From positions 1,675,001 through 1,739,000 of the forward strand of contig NZ_CP092109.1 in assembly GCF_025263685.1 (NCBI RefSeq): a stretch of 64,000 nucleotides of DNA. The letters run 5' to 3'. This document shows, piece by piece, positions 9,732 to 18,081 of this stretch. The stretch comes from Geoalkalibacter halelectricus (GTDB taxonomy: Bacteria; Desulfobacterota; Desulfuromonadia; Desulfuromonadales; Geoalkalibacteraceae). The notes under the pieces are model-generated. The model was not told the DNA's origin. It saw nothing but the letters and a program-made list of their open reading frames with translations, and did not search any database. How positions within the stretch are numbered: the first letter of the stretch is position 1; each line of letters starts with the position of its first letter. Position numbers and translations under genes: made by a program.

Positions 9732-10466
9732 GTGACCTGGCAACGCAAACTCAAGCGCTTTCTCTCCGGCGGCGGCGGATCCCAGGATCTGTCCGTGGCC
9801 CGCTCCCTGATTTTCATCAACCTGATTCTTTTCACCCTCATGGTGCTGCACGGCACCGTGCAGGGTTTGGAAATGCGCGCCATCATGAACCCGCCCACCC
9901 AGTTGCTCGTTCACTGGGGCGCGCAGTTTTGGCCTTTCGTCTTCAATCAGGGCGAATGGTGGCGTTGCATCACCTACGCCTTCACCCATGGCGGGCTGAT
10001 CCATCTGGCCTTCAACATGATCGTGCTCTACATGGTTGGGCCGCGCCTGGAATTTGAGATCGGCAAGGCGCCCTTTATCGTGCTCTATGTCTTTACCGCC
10101 CTCACCGGAACCCTTGCCGGTCTGCTCTGGCACCCCATGACCCCGGTGGTCGGCGCCTCGGGCGCCCTGTTCGGGCTGATCGGCTTTTCCGTGGCCTATT
10201 ATCACCGCATCGGCACCTCCATCGCCATCCAGATGCGCAATTTCATGTTTCAGTGGGCGGTGTTCGCCTTTATCTTCGGCCTGCTGGTGGGCGCCGACAA
10301 CGCCGGACATCTGGGCGGGGCCATCGGCGGGGTCATCCTCGGCTTTCTCATGCCGGTGTCCTTTCCCGCGCAGCGCCGCATCGCCCCCTTTCTCAAGGGC
10401 CTTGCCGCAGTGTGCGCGGCGCTGGTGGTGCTAAGCCTCGGCGGCCTGGTATTGTCGTGGTTTTAG
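9732..10466 (+). CDS. Rhomboid-family intramembrane serine protease
   Basis: This 244-residue protein has about six to seven membrane helices. The catalytic serine lies in GASGALFG and the histidine in GHLGGAIGG of a later helix, the rhomboid dyad. The L1-region sequence NQGEWWRCITYAFTHGG is also typical. It starts with GTG behind AAGGAG. Substrates are unknown. The first 30 residues are cytoplasmic and basic. It is followed by the YbaK gene with about 100 bases between. Confidence 0.93.
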   Translation: MTWQRKLKRFLSGGGGSQDLSVARSLIFINLILFTLMVLHGTVQGLEMRAIMNPPTQLLVHWGAQFWPFVFNQGEWWRCITYAFTHGGLIHLAFNMIVLYMVGPRLEFEIGKAPFIVLYVFTALTGTLAGLLWHPMTPVVGASGALFGLIGFSVAYYHRIGTSIAIQMRNFMFQWAVFAFIFGLLVGADNAGHLGGAIGGVILGFLMPVSFPAQRRIAPFLKGLAAVCAALVVLSLGGLVLSWF

Positions 10467-10570
10467 CAACGCGGCTGGGATTCGGATCAGCAGGATGAGC
10501 GCGAAGCGCTGTCCCGGACCGCTTGACCGGCGCCCCCACACCGGGTGAATCTGATACGAAGGATTTTTTC

Positions 10571-11053
10571 ATGGCCAAGGACAAAACTCCGGTCACCCCG
10601 GTGATTCGCCTGCTGCGGCAGGAAAAAGTCGCCTTCACCCCGCACCTTTACGCCTATGAAGAAAAAGGCGGCACCGAGGTGTCGGCGCGCGAACTGGGGG
10701 TCGACGAACACGCGGTTATCAAAACCCTGGTCATGGAAGACGATCAGAACACCCCCCTGATTGTTCTCATGCACGGCGACCGCCAGGTCTCGACCAAGGA
10801 ACTGGCGCGCCAGATCGGGGCGCGCAGCGTTCACCCCTGCGACCCCGACCGGGCGCATCGCCATTCAGGCTACCTGGTGGGTGGCACCTCGCCTTTTGCC
10901 GTACGCAAGCCCATGCTGGTCTACATGGAAAAAACCATCACCGCCTTGGAGCGCATCTACATCAATGGCGGCAAACGCGGCTTCTTGGTGGAAATCGCGC
11001 CTGCCGACCTAGTGCGCATCCTCAAACCGCGCGAGGTGAACGTGGCGCTGTGA
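10571..11053 (+). CDS. ybaK: Cys-tRNA(Pro)/tRNA deacylase YbaK/EbsC family
   Basis: This cytoplasmic enzyme of 160 residues is the family's usual length. It hydrolyses Cys wrongly attached to tRNA-Pro. Motifs include VSARELGVDEHAVIKTLV, the catalytic lysine region within it, VSTKELARQIGARSV and GGTSPFAVRKPM. The ATG at MAKDKTPVTP follows AAGGA. An imperfect hairpin with a T tract lies just after the stop. Confidence 0.93.
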   Translation: MAKDKTPVTPVIRLLRQEKVAFTPHLYAYEEKGGTEVSARELGVDEHAVIKTLVMEDDQNTPLIVLMHGDRQVSTKELARQIGARSVHPCDPDRAHRHSGYLVGGTSPFAVRKPMLVYMEKTITALERIYINGGKRGFLVEIAPADLVRILKPREVNVAL

Positions 11054-11062
11054 AAACCAATT

Positions 11063-11096
11063 GGTTGCGGATTGTCGCAAGCAACCCGGTTTTTTT
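11063..11096 (+). terminator. Likely terminator after ybaK
   Basis: GGTTGC pairs with GCAACC across a 12-base loop. After three more bases a run of seven T follows. The T run is slightly displaced from the stem, so strength is uncertain. Confidence 0.55.
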
Positions 11097-11162
11097 GCTG
11101 ATCCGTCCTGACCGCGCTCATCCGCGTTTCCAAGGTTTTCTCACCGACGAAAGGGGGATGCC

Positions 11163-11996
11163 ATGACTCTGGAGGAAAAATATCGCAAGGCCGCCGAGGC
11201 CATCGCCGCCGCGCGCGCCCTGGTCATCACCGCCGGCGCCGGCATGGGTGTGGATTCGGGACTACCTGATTTCCGCGGCGATCAGGGTTTCTGGAAAGCC
11301 TATCCCATGTACCAGCGCCTCGGCATCAATTTTATCGGCGCCGCCAACCCGGCGCATTTCCAACGCGACCCCGCCTTCGGCTGGGGCTTCTACGGCCATC
11401 GCACTAATCTCTATCGTCAGACCGAGCCCCATGCGGGATTCAGTTTGCTGCGCGAATGGATCGAGCGCTTCAACCAGGACCACTTCGCGGTGACCTCCAA
11501 CGTCGACGGGCAATTCCAGAAGGCGGGCTTCGACGAGGACGCCATTTTGGAAGTACACGGCTCGATTCACCACCTGCAGTGTCTGACTCCCTGCCGTACC
11601 GCCATCTGGTCCAATCACGAGGAAATCCCGGTGGATTTCGCGAGCATGCGCGCCCAACACATCCCCAAATGCATCCACTGCGGCGGCACCGCGCGGCCCA
11701 ACATTCTCATGTTCGGCGACTATTCCTGGCTGAGCGATCGCACCCGACAGCAGGAGCACAACTTCGACGCCTTTCTCTGCGACCACCGCGATGACCCCCT
11801 GGTCGTGGTGGAGATGGGCGCCGGCACCGCCATTCCCACCATCCGGCATCTCAGCGAGCAACTCGGCTACCGCTATGGCGCCACCGTGATCCGCATCAAT
11901 CCGCGCGAAGCGCAGATCAGCGGGCCGCATGTTTCCCTGTCCTGCGGCGGGCTCGAAGGTCTGCGTGGAATCGACCAGGCCCTCGGGAAAATCTAA
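11163..11996 (+). CDS. SIR2-family NAD-dependent protein deacetylase
   Basis: This 277-residue sirtuin removes acyl groups from lysine using NAD. The NAD-binding start reads GAGMGVDSGLPDFRG, followed by TSNVDGQF and the catalytic histidine in EVHGSIHHLQC. The zinc ribbon is represented by CLTPC and CIHCGG. The end, with GTAIPTIR and IRINPREAQ, also fits the Rossmann fold. The Met in GAGMG replaces the more usual Ser or Ile of GAGIS, and an extended FWKAYPMYQRLG segment follows the first motif, so it belongs to a bacterial side group. It is monocistronic. Confidence 0.92.
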   Translation: MTLEEKYRKAAEAIAAARALVITAGAGMGVDSGLPDFRGDQGFWKAYPMYQRLGINFIGAANPAHFQRDPAFGWGFYGHRTNLYRQTEPHAGFSLLREWIERFNQDHFAVTSNVDGQFQKAGFDEDAILEVHGSIHHLQCLTPCRTAIWSNHEEIPVDFASMRAQHIPKCIHCGGTARPNILMFGDYSWLSDRTRQQEHNFDAFLCDHRDDPLVVVEMGAGTAIPTIRHLSEQLGYRYGATVIRINPREAQISGPHVSLSCGGLEGLRGIDQALGKI

Positions 11997-12142
11997 CCAG
12001 AGCAGCTGGGCTACGGAAATTCTTGGAGAAGGAAAAAGCGGACCAGAAATTAAATTTATCAAATTTTTCTATTGAGCTCCAAAGCCCGATCGTGTTAAAA
12101 GTTTTTCACTCAGACGACTTTTAACAACGGAGGGCCTTTTTT

Positions 12143-13648
12143 ATGGTTTCGCTGAAAAAATCCCTGGCGGCACTCACCGCCCTGGCCTGCGGCCTGGCGG
12201 CGGCGCCGACGGCGGCGCAGGAATTTCTTCCCGTCGGGCCGCGCGCCCTGGGCATGGGAGGGGCCGGTGTGGCGGCGGTGACCGATACCACCGCGCAGTA
12301 TTACAATCCGGCGGCCTTTGGCTTCTTCAATTTCCGCGATGAAGACGGGCAGCGTTTCGACTGCGACAACAACGACTGCGGGCGCAAGGTCTGGGGAACG
12401 GATCTCGATGCTGCCTTCGGCTATCGCCTGCACAACGAATTCGGTAAGTTCCTCGATCCTCTTTCCGACCTCGATATCAAGCAGTTCGACGACGGGGTCC
12501 AGTCCGCGAGCGAGTTGAGAAATCTGGTCGAGGTGATGGGCAACCTGTCGGGCCTGTCCGATCCCGGCAACGCCATCACCGCCGATGTCAGCGCCGGCCT
12601 GGCCGCGCGCATTGGTCACTTCGGCTTTGGTGTTCGCACCTACCTGCAGGCCACTGGTCGGGTGGTGAGTGTGGATACGCAAAATTTCGGTGTCGGGACC
12701 AATTTCAACGACCAGTTGAATGATATCGAAGGACTTTCCGGCGACGGAACCTTCGGCTACTTCACCCAGAGCGAACAGGAACTGCTGTTGGCGGACGACA
12801 AGCTGACGGAGGCCAACCTGCAGGCCATCGATCTCTTGATCCGCGATGCGGGCATCAGCCGCGACCAGGCCGCCACCCTGGTCGATCTGCTCAATTCCGT
12901 GGCCGCCAATGACGACCCCGATCTCACCATCTCCCAAAACAACACCACCACCGTGGCCCTTGATGGTTTCGGCCTGATGGAGGTTCCGCTCTCCTACGGC
13001 TATGCCCTCAATGAACATTGGTCCGTGGGCGGCAGCCTCAAGTTCATGCTCGGCCGGGTTTACGGCACCCAACTCTTCGTCTTCGATACGGATTCGGGCG
13101 ATACCCTGAGCGAAATCCGTAACGACTACAACACTTCCGCCAACTTCGGTCTCGACCTCGGTGTCATGGGACGCTACAAGTACGTCAATTTCGGACTGGT
13201 CGCGCGCAACATCAACGCGCCCAAATTCGACGGCTTCACCAAAACTACCACCCTTTCCAACGGACAAACGGTGAGCACCCAGGTTCAGGATGTGCGGGTC
13301 GATCCCCAGGTGCGAGCAGGGGTGGCATTCATCCCCTTCACCACCCTGACCCTGGCGGCGGATCTCGATCTGACCGAAAACGACACCAGCTTCTCCGCCT
13401 ACAAGAGCCGCTACGCCTCCCTGGGCGTCGAATGGGATGCTTTCCGAATCCTGGCGCTGCGCGCCGGGGCCTACAAAAACCTCGCCGACAGCGATATCGA
13501 CTGGGTTCTCACCGGCGGCCTGGGGCTCAATCTCTGGGCGGTGCGGCTGGATCTGGCCGGCGCCATGGCCACCGAAAAGGAAGAGTTCGACGGGCGCAAC
13601 CTGCCGCGTGAAGGCCGCTTGGCCGCCATGCTGAGCGTCGATTTCTAG
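12143..13648 (+). CDS. TraF-like outer-membrane beta-barrel protein
   Basis: This 501-residue exported protein has a signal peptide to about residue 25. It then carries the segment LPVGPRALGMGGAGVA and QYYNPAAFGF, found in the TraF_2 and FadL-like barrel families. The C terminus alternates hydrophobic and polar residues and ends in SVDF, the terminal Phe expected for outer-membrane barrels, so the protein looks complete. Despite the family name no conjugation genes are nearby; a transport role is possible but unproven. A nine-base inverted repeat (GTTAAAAGT/ACTTTTAAC) precedes the ribosome-binding site. The stop codon TAG coincides with the start of a TA-bounded inverted-repeat element. Confidence 0.8.
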   Translation: MVSLKKSLAALTALACGLAAAPTAAQEFLPVGPRALGMGGAGVAAVTDTTAQYYNPAAFGFFNFRDEDGQRFDCDNNDCGRKVWGTDLDAAFGYRLHNEFGKFLDPLSDLDIKQFDDGVQSASELRNLVEVMGNLSGLSDPGNAITADVSAGLAARIGHFGFGVRTYLQATGRVVSVDTQNFGVGTNFNDQLNDIEGLSGDGTFGYFTQSEQELLLADDKLTEANLQAIDLLIRDAGISRDQAATLVDLLNSVAANDDPDLTISQNNTTTVALDGFGLMEVPLSYGYALNEHWSVGGSLKFMLGRVYGTQLFVFDTDSGDTLSEIRNDYNTSANFGLDLGVMGRYKYVNFGLVARNINAPKFDGFTKTTTLSNGQTVSTQVQDVRVDPQVRAGVAFIPFTTLTLAADLDLTENDTSFSAYKSRYASLGVEWDAFRILALRAGAYKNLADSDIDWVLTGGLGLNLWAVRLDLAGAMATEKEEFDGRNLPREGRLAAMLSVDF

Positions 13649-13826
13649 CCCGGATTATTCATGAGGCTTCGTCGCGAAACCGGCCAGTGCTCGTCAGATC
13701 AAGCCAAGCGCAGTGAGTTGCCCTACAGACGTACTTGCAGTACGTCGAAGCGCAAGGAGCGAGCACGGCTTGAGATGGCGTGCAATGGACGGTTGCAGCA
13801 GAAGTCTTCATGAATAATCCGGGCTA
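13646..13826. repeat. TA-bounded foldback element, family A
   Basis: A 177-bp element has perfect terminal inverted repeats of 17 bp (GCCCGGATTATTCATGA and its complement), bounded by TA on both sides. The centre also folds (ACGTAC/GTACGT). It encodes no protein. The left TA plus the first G of the element is the TAG stop of the TraF-like gene. The size, inverted ends and TA flanks fit a MITE moved by an IS630- or IS5-type transposase; no such transposase is in the window. Confidence 0.75.
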
Positions 13827-13847
13827 GCCCACTTTCCCCCACCCTTC

Positions 13848-13875
13848 AGGGCGCCGCCAGGCGCCCTTTGTTTTA
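13848..13875 (+). terminator. Intrinsic terminator downstream of the TraF-like gene
   Basis: AGGGCGCC pairs with GGCGCCCT around a four-base loop, followed by TTGTTTTA. It lies just past the foldback element, so it was probably the original terminator of the TraF-like gene before insertion. Confidence 0.7.
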
Positions 13876-13928
13876 CCGCGAACATCCCTTTCATGTTTTT
13901 TTATCCCCTTTCTTGCACATTTAAAAAC

Positions 13929-13941
13929 ATACTGTATACAT
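13929..13941. promoter_or_regulatory. AT-rich palindromic motif upstream of the 14044 gene
   Basis: ATACTGTATACAT contains the palindrome TGTATACA and lies 17 bases or so after a possible -35 box TTGCAC, overlapping the likely -10 position. The same 13-mer occurs in reverse orientation upstream of citrate synthase. An operator role is a guess. Confidence 0.35.
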
Positions 13942-14043
13942 AATAAAAAGAAAGATCTCGCAGATTTTCCCACAAAAGGAATGAAACTCGTCCACGGCCA
14001 CCAGATGCCGAAAGTATCACCTTAAAAACCCAGGGGGAGAGCG

Positions 14044-14403
14044 ATGAACGCAGACAGACGGGCAAGAGTGGCGTATCTGGCAGGATCCTTGATCGGCAAA
14101 CGGGAGATCCATTCCCTTTACGACCGATCGCGGGAAAAACTCATGGAGGCGGGAAAAGCCCTGGACATGTTCAGCCTGTCCAAAATGGCGGAAAAAAGAA
14201 TCTGCGGCGTTACCCGTGATCCGCGCGGCACGAATTTCTGCGTGATCAACGAAGTGGGGCAGCATCTGTGCTTCAGCGTCCATGGCCGCCTCTTCGACGG
14301 CTACGATCACCAGAGCCGCTCGCATTTCAGCGGTGCGGTGCTCGATGACCTCATTTCTCTGTTTGATTATGGCGCCGGCGACTATTTCTGCTATCGCATC
14401 TAG
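14044..14403 (+). CDS. Uncharacterised 119-residue protein
   Basis: This is a soluble protein with no membrane segment and a good GGGGGAGA ribosome-binding site. The first half is basic and helical (DRRARVAYLAG, YDRSREKLMEAGKAL). The second half contains CGVTRDPRGTNFCVINEVG and ends GAGDYFCYRI. I do not recognise a family. It converges directly with the GGDEF gene, with the two stop codons abutting. It may be preceded by its own promoter at the palindrome near 13935. Confidence 0.75.
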   Translation: MNADRRARVAYLAGSLIGKREIHSLYDRSREKLMEAGKALDMFSLSKMAEKRICGVTRDPRGTNFCVINEVGQHLCFSVHGRLFDGYDHQSRSHFSGAVLDDLISLFDYGAGDYFCYRI

Positions 14404-15414
14404 TTAGGATCCGTCAAGATCGGGGCGGAAAAAGCAGTACCTTCCGCCCCCTTCGCGCTTGGCGCGATACATGGCCAGATCGGCGCGATGCAGGAGCGTT
14501 TCGGCCTGTTCGCCGTCCTCGGGATAGAGGGCCACCCCGATGCTGAGGCTGCAGAAGAAGTCGCGCTCGCGCAGCAGGGAGGACGCCACGCAGGCTTGGT
14601 GAAGTTTCTCGATGGAGACCGCAAGATCCGTGGGCTCGTGGAGATTCGGGAAAACCACTACAAATTCGTCCCCCGCCCAACGCGCCACGGTATCGGTGCG
14701 TCGCAGGTTCTGGAGCAAGAGCCCGGCAACCCTTTGCAGCAGGGCATCGCCGGCGGCATGGCCGCACAAATCGTTGAAGTGCTTGAAGCGATCAATGTCG
14801 ATAAATGCGATGCCAACCCGGGTGCCTTCCCGACGCGCGGCCGCCAGGGCCAGTTCGAGGCGGTCCAACAGCAAAGTGCGATTGGGCAGGCCGGTCAGGG
14901 CGTCGCTGAAGGCCAGGCGCTGCATTTGGGTTTCGGCCCGTTTGCGCTCACTGATGTCGCTGAGAACCGCGACCATGCCACGGACCTTGTCCGTGTATTC
15001 CCGCAGCGGGCTGATGGCGACAAAAGCCCATAGAGGGGTCTCAGCGCCGCGCTGCAAGAGAATTTCCAGCGTCTGGCGCGCCCCGCGCCTGACCTGCGCC
15101 AGGGCGGCTTCAAGCACCACGCGGTGCTCCTCGGCGACCAGATCGACGAGCAACTCGCCGGCGAGATCCTCACCCGGCACCTGGAGGATTTGATCCAAGG
15201 CCGGATTGGCGAACTCGATGCGCCCGGTGGCGTCCAGATGCAGGATCGCCTCGGGGGCATCCAGGACCAATCGCCGATAGAGGTATTCATCCTCGCGCAG
15301 CGAAAAGCCATATTGCGCGTCGGATAAGTAGGACTTTGCCACACCGCGCGCGAAGCCCTTGAAATTCGTCGTCTCGCTCTGAGGCCAATCCTTGTCCCTG
15401 CCACTCCAGCCCAT
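14404..15414 (-). CDS. PAS-GGDEF diguanylate cyclase
   Basis: This cytoplasmic protein of 336 residues makes the second messenger c-di-GMP. A PAS domain (about residues 50-165, with LDATGRIEFANPALDQIL) is followed by a GGDEF domain starting at LAFSDALTGLPNRTLL. The active-site loop reads RWAGDEFV, so the first Gly is Ala; AGDEF enzymes can be active. An inhibitory I-site (RRTD) sits five residues before it. The start MGWSGRDKD follows AGGGAGGGG. The longer upstream frame overlaps the M24 peptidase gene antiparallel-free but has no domain, so it was excluded. Confidence 0.9.
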   Translation of the reverse strand: MGWSGRDKDWPQSETTNFKGFARGVAKSYLSDAQYGFSLREDEYLYRRLVLDAPEAILHLDATGRIEFANPALDQILQVPGEDLAGELLVDLVAEEHRVVLEAALAQVRRGARQTLEILLQRGAETPLWAFVAISPLREYTDKVRGMVAVLSDISERKRAETQMQRLAFSDALTGLPNRTLLLDRLELALAAARREGTRVGIAFIDIDRFKHFNDLCGHAAGDALLQRVAGLLLQNLRRTDTVARWAGDEFVVVFPNLHEPTDLAVSIEKLHQACVASSLLRERDFFCSLSIGVALYPEDGEQAETLLHRADLAMYRAKREGGGRYCFFRPDLDGS

Positions 15415-15446
15415 GGTCCCCTCCCTGGATAGCAAATGCATTAGCG

Positions 15447-16637
15447 CTAGAGAATCACCAGCTCCTCGCTGGTGAAGGTCAGATGCTTGAGCCCGTCCGC
15501 GGCCACCCAGAAGGTATTTTCCACCCCGACCGCGCCGATGCCGGGATAGACCACTTTGGGCTCGAAGGCAAAGGTCATCTTCTCCTCCAAAACCTGATCC
15601 TTGAACCCGCGGGCGATGAAGGGATATTCGTCGATCTCCACACCGATGCCGTGGCCGATGAAAGACACCTGGGCGCCCGGCGCACCCATGAAGTGCTCCT
15701 TGTGCCCTAGTTCGGCGGCGTAGGCGCAACAGGCATCATAAAGCTCGCCCCAGGCCGCGCCGGGGCGGGCCAGTTCCTTGAGACGTTTTTCCACGGCGAT
15801 CATGTCGTCGTAGGCCTTGACCAGCGGCTCGGGCAACCCGTCGATGCAGAACACCCTGGTCTGATCGACAAGGTAGCCGTCAAAGGCTCCGGCAAAGTCG
15901 ATGATGATGGGCTGGTTGGCCTCGATGCGCTTGTAACTGGCGCCCTGCCCGATACTGGGGTTGACGCCGATGCCCCCCAGGGGCGCGTCGAGAAAGGCGG
16001 GAGCGGCGCTGTCGGCGCCGGAAAAAATGTGCCCGTAAAAAAGCTCGGAATTGAAGCTGCGCATGCGGGTAATGCCCTGGTGCCCAAGCTTGCGTGCGGT
16101 GAATTCGAGTTCGGCGGCTAGTTCCAGATCGGTCATGCCCACGCGGATGACTTCCTTGGCGCGTTGGCAGACACGGTCGACCATGAGGGCGGCGTCCTTC
16201 ATGATCTCGATTTCGTAATCGCTCTTGACCGCACGCACGGTCCGGATGAGATGGCTGGCATCGCTGGTCTCGGCCGCGTCGAAGATTTTTCGCAGCCGCT
16301 GGAAGATCGCCACCGGCAGCACATCGAGTTCAAAACCGATCCGCTTGGGCATCTGCCGGCTGAAATCGGCGAGGATGCCGGGAATGTCCTTGGGACTGCG
16401 GAAGGGCACAACCTCCTTAAGTCCGCACTCCATGCGTGCGCGCGTATAATCCTTGCGCACCATGTAGATGGGCTCGCCGGCCGCCGGCACAAAGAGCGCA
16501 CCCTGCTGAATCGAGCCGGTAAAATAAAACAGGTCGGCGTTCTGCATCATGAGTACGGCATCAAGGCCGGCCGTGGCCATCTGGGTTTGCAGGGATTGGA
16601 TGCGCCGCTCGAGTTCGGCAAGAGGGGTGATGCGCAT
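15447..16637 (-). CDS. M24-family Xaa-Pro peptidase
   Basis: This 396-residue metallopeptidase has an N-terminal creatinase-like domain and a C-terminal pita-bread domain. The metal ligands are visible in order: the aspartates in IIIDFAGAFDGYLVDQTR, the His in GHGIGVEIDEYPF, the Glu in FAFEPKVV and the last Glu in VGVENTF. It should cleave N-terminal residues before proline in the cytoplasm. GGAGG lies eight bases before the ATG. It is upstream of the diguanylate cyclase by about 30 bases on the same strand, so they may be co-transcribed. Confidence 0.92.
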   Translation of the reverse strand: MRITPLAELERRIQSLQTQMATAGLDAVLMMQNADLFYFTGSIQQGALFVPAAGEPIYMVRKDYTRARMECGLKEVVPFRSPKDIPGILADFSRQMPKRIGFELDVLPVAIFQRLRKIFDAAETSDASHLIRTVRAVKSDYEIEIMKDAALMVDRVCQRAKEVIRVGMTDLELAAELEFTARKLGHQGITRMRSFNSELFYGHIFSGADSAAPAFLDAPLGGIGVNPSIGQGASYKRIEANQPIIIDFAGAFDGYLVDQTRVFCIDGLPEPLVKAYDDMIAVEKRLKELARPGAAWGELYDACCAYAAELGHKEHFMGAPGAQVSFIGHGIGVEIDEYPFIARGFKDQVLEEKMTFAFEPKVVYPGIGAVGVENTFWVAADGLKHLTFTSEELVIL

Positions 16638-16826
16638 GAGGGAAACCTCCATCAACAAGAGGATAAACGGAACAACTCATCAGAAAGGGTCAAAAAATAC
16701 ATTCTTACCCCGCCACCGGCGCTTGTCAAGGGCCGCGCGGACGCGGGTTCTCCTGTCATTCTTCGCCGATTATGCTAATATGGCTGCTTTGACGGTCAGA
16801 TTTGGAGAAGAAGGACGCAACTTTCC

Positions 16827-17888
16827 ATGGATGTCATTACCCAATGGTTTCGCCGCAATTTCGCCGATCAGCAGGTGGTGATTTTGCTGGCCTTGCTGGC
16901 CCTGGGGCTGGTCATCGTACTGATGCTCGGGCGCATGATGGTGCCCTTTTTCGCCAGCCTGGTCATCGCCTACCTGCTCGAGGCGCCGGTGCGCAGCCTT
17001 GGCCGTACCGGCATGCCACGCCTGGCGGCGGTTCTGCTGGTGTTCGCGGTATTTCTGGCGTTGTTGTTCGTGGGCTTTTTCTGGCTGGTGCCGCTGTTGA
17101 TCAAACAGGTGACCCAGTTGATTCAGCAGTTGCCGTCCATGATCGGCGAGGCCCAGGAAGCGCTCATGGCCCTGCCCGAGCGCTATCCGCGGCTGATTTC
17201 CGAGACCCAGGTGCATGAGATCGCCAACACCCTGCGCGCCGAGGTGGTGCGCCAGGCACAAAAACTGCTCACCATTTCCATGGCCTCGGTGCTCGGTCTG
17301 GTGACCCTGCTGGTCTACCTGGTTTTGATGCCGATTCTGGTGTTTTTCTTTCTCAAGGACAAAGACCGCATTCTGCAGTGGGTGCAGAGCTTTCTGCCCC
17401 AGGAACGCACCCTGGCCAGTACCGTGTGGCAGGAAGTGAACAAGCAGATCGGCAACTACATTCGCGGCAAGATTCTGGAAATCCTCATCGTCTGGTTCGT
17501 GACCAGTATCACCTTCTGGCTGCTTGATCTCAATTACGCCATGCTGCTGGGCTTTCTGGTGGGTCTCTCGGTGCTCATCCCCTATGTCGGCGCGGCGGTG
17601 GTCACCCTTCCGGTCGCCCTGGTCGCCTATTTTCAATGGGGATTCGAGCAGCAGTTTTTCTACGTCCTCATCGCCTACGCCATCATTCAACTTCTCGACG
17701 GCAACCTGCTCGCGCCGCTACTGCTCTCCGAGGCGGTCAACCTACATCCCGTGGCCATCATCGCCGCGATTCTCGTCTTCGGCGGTATCTGGGGCTTTCT
17801 TGGGGTCTTTTTCGCCATTCCCCTGGCAACCCTGATCAACGCCATCATCAAGGCCTGGCCGCGCGAGGCCCTCAGCAATCAGACCTAG
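16827..17888 (+). CDS. AI-2E/PerM-family membrane permease
   Basis: This 353-residue inner-membrane protein has about eight hydrophobic segments. The central part, PILVFFFLKDKDRI and VNKQIGNYIRGKILEILIVW, matches the PerM/YdiK (UPF0118) family, and the C-terminal segment LSVLIPYVGAAVVTLP is also typical. Members have been linked to AI-2 export or cation/proton exchange, so the substrate is open. The gene ends in TAG formed by a foldback element. Confidence 0.9.
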   Translation: MDVITQWFRRNFADQQVVILLALLALGLVIVLMLGRMMVPFFASLVIAYLLEAPVRSLGRTGMPRLAAVLLVFAVFLALLFVGFFWLVPLLIKQVTQLIQQLPSMIGEAQEALMALPERYPRLISETQVHEIANTLRAEVVRQAQKLLTISMASVLGLVTLLVYLVLMPILVFFFLKDKDRILQWVQSFLPQERTLASTVWQEVNKQIGNYIRGKILEILIVWFVTSITFWLLDLNYAMLLGFLVGLSVLIPYVGAAVVTLPVALVAYFQWGFEQQFFYVLIAYAIIQLLDGNLLAPLLLSEAVNLHPVAIIAAILVFGGIWGFLGVFFAIPLATLINAIIKAWPREALSNQT

Positions 17889-17959
17889 GAGGCTGTCGGA
17901 CTATCCATGAGCCGGCTGCAAATCCGGCTGTTCGGCCCGGATAGTCCGACAGCCTCCTA
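17886..17959. repeat. TA-bounded foldback element, family B, short copy
   Basis: A 70-bp element bounded by TA has 19-bp ends GGAGGCTGTCGGACTATCC and its complement, plus an internal hairpin AGCCGG/CCGGCT. Its left end supplies the TAG stop of the permease gene. Compared with the copy at 22673, it lacks the segment between two GGCCCGGAT repeats, so it looks like an internal deletion derivative. Confidence 0.8.
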
Positions 17960-18081
17960 GACCTTTTCGATCTTCCCTTCCTCCAGAATTGCGTCCGGTT
18001 TTGCGGTATCATTAAAAACGCATCCCCGCCTCTATGGGCCGTGGATGCGTTTTGCTCCACTCGGGAAGGAGCCGCGGGCGG

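Noticed and set aside
12143-13648. TraF-like gene taken as evidence of an integrated conjugative element
   Set aside because: No relaxase, coupling protein, integrase or attachment repeats are present, and base composition matches neighbours.
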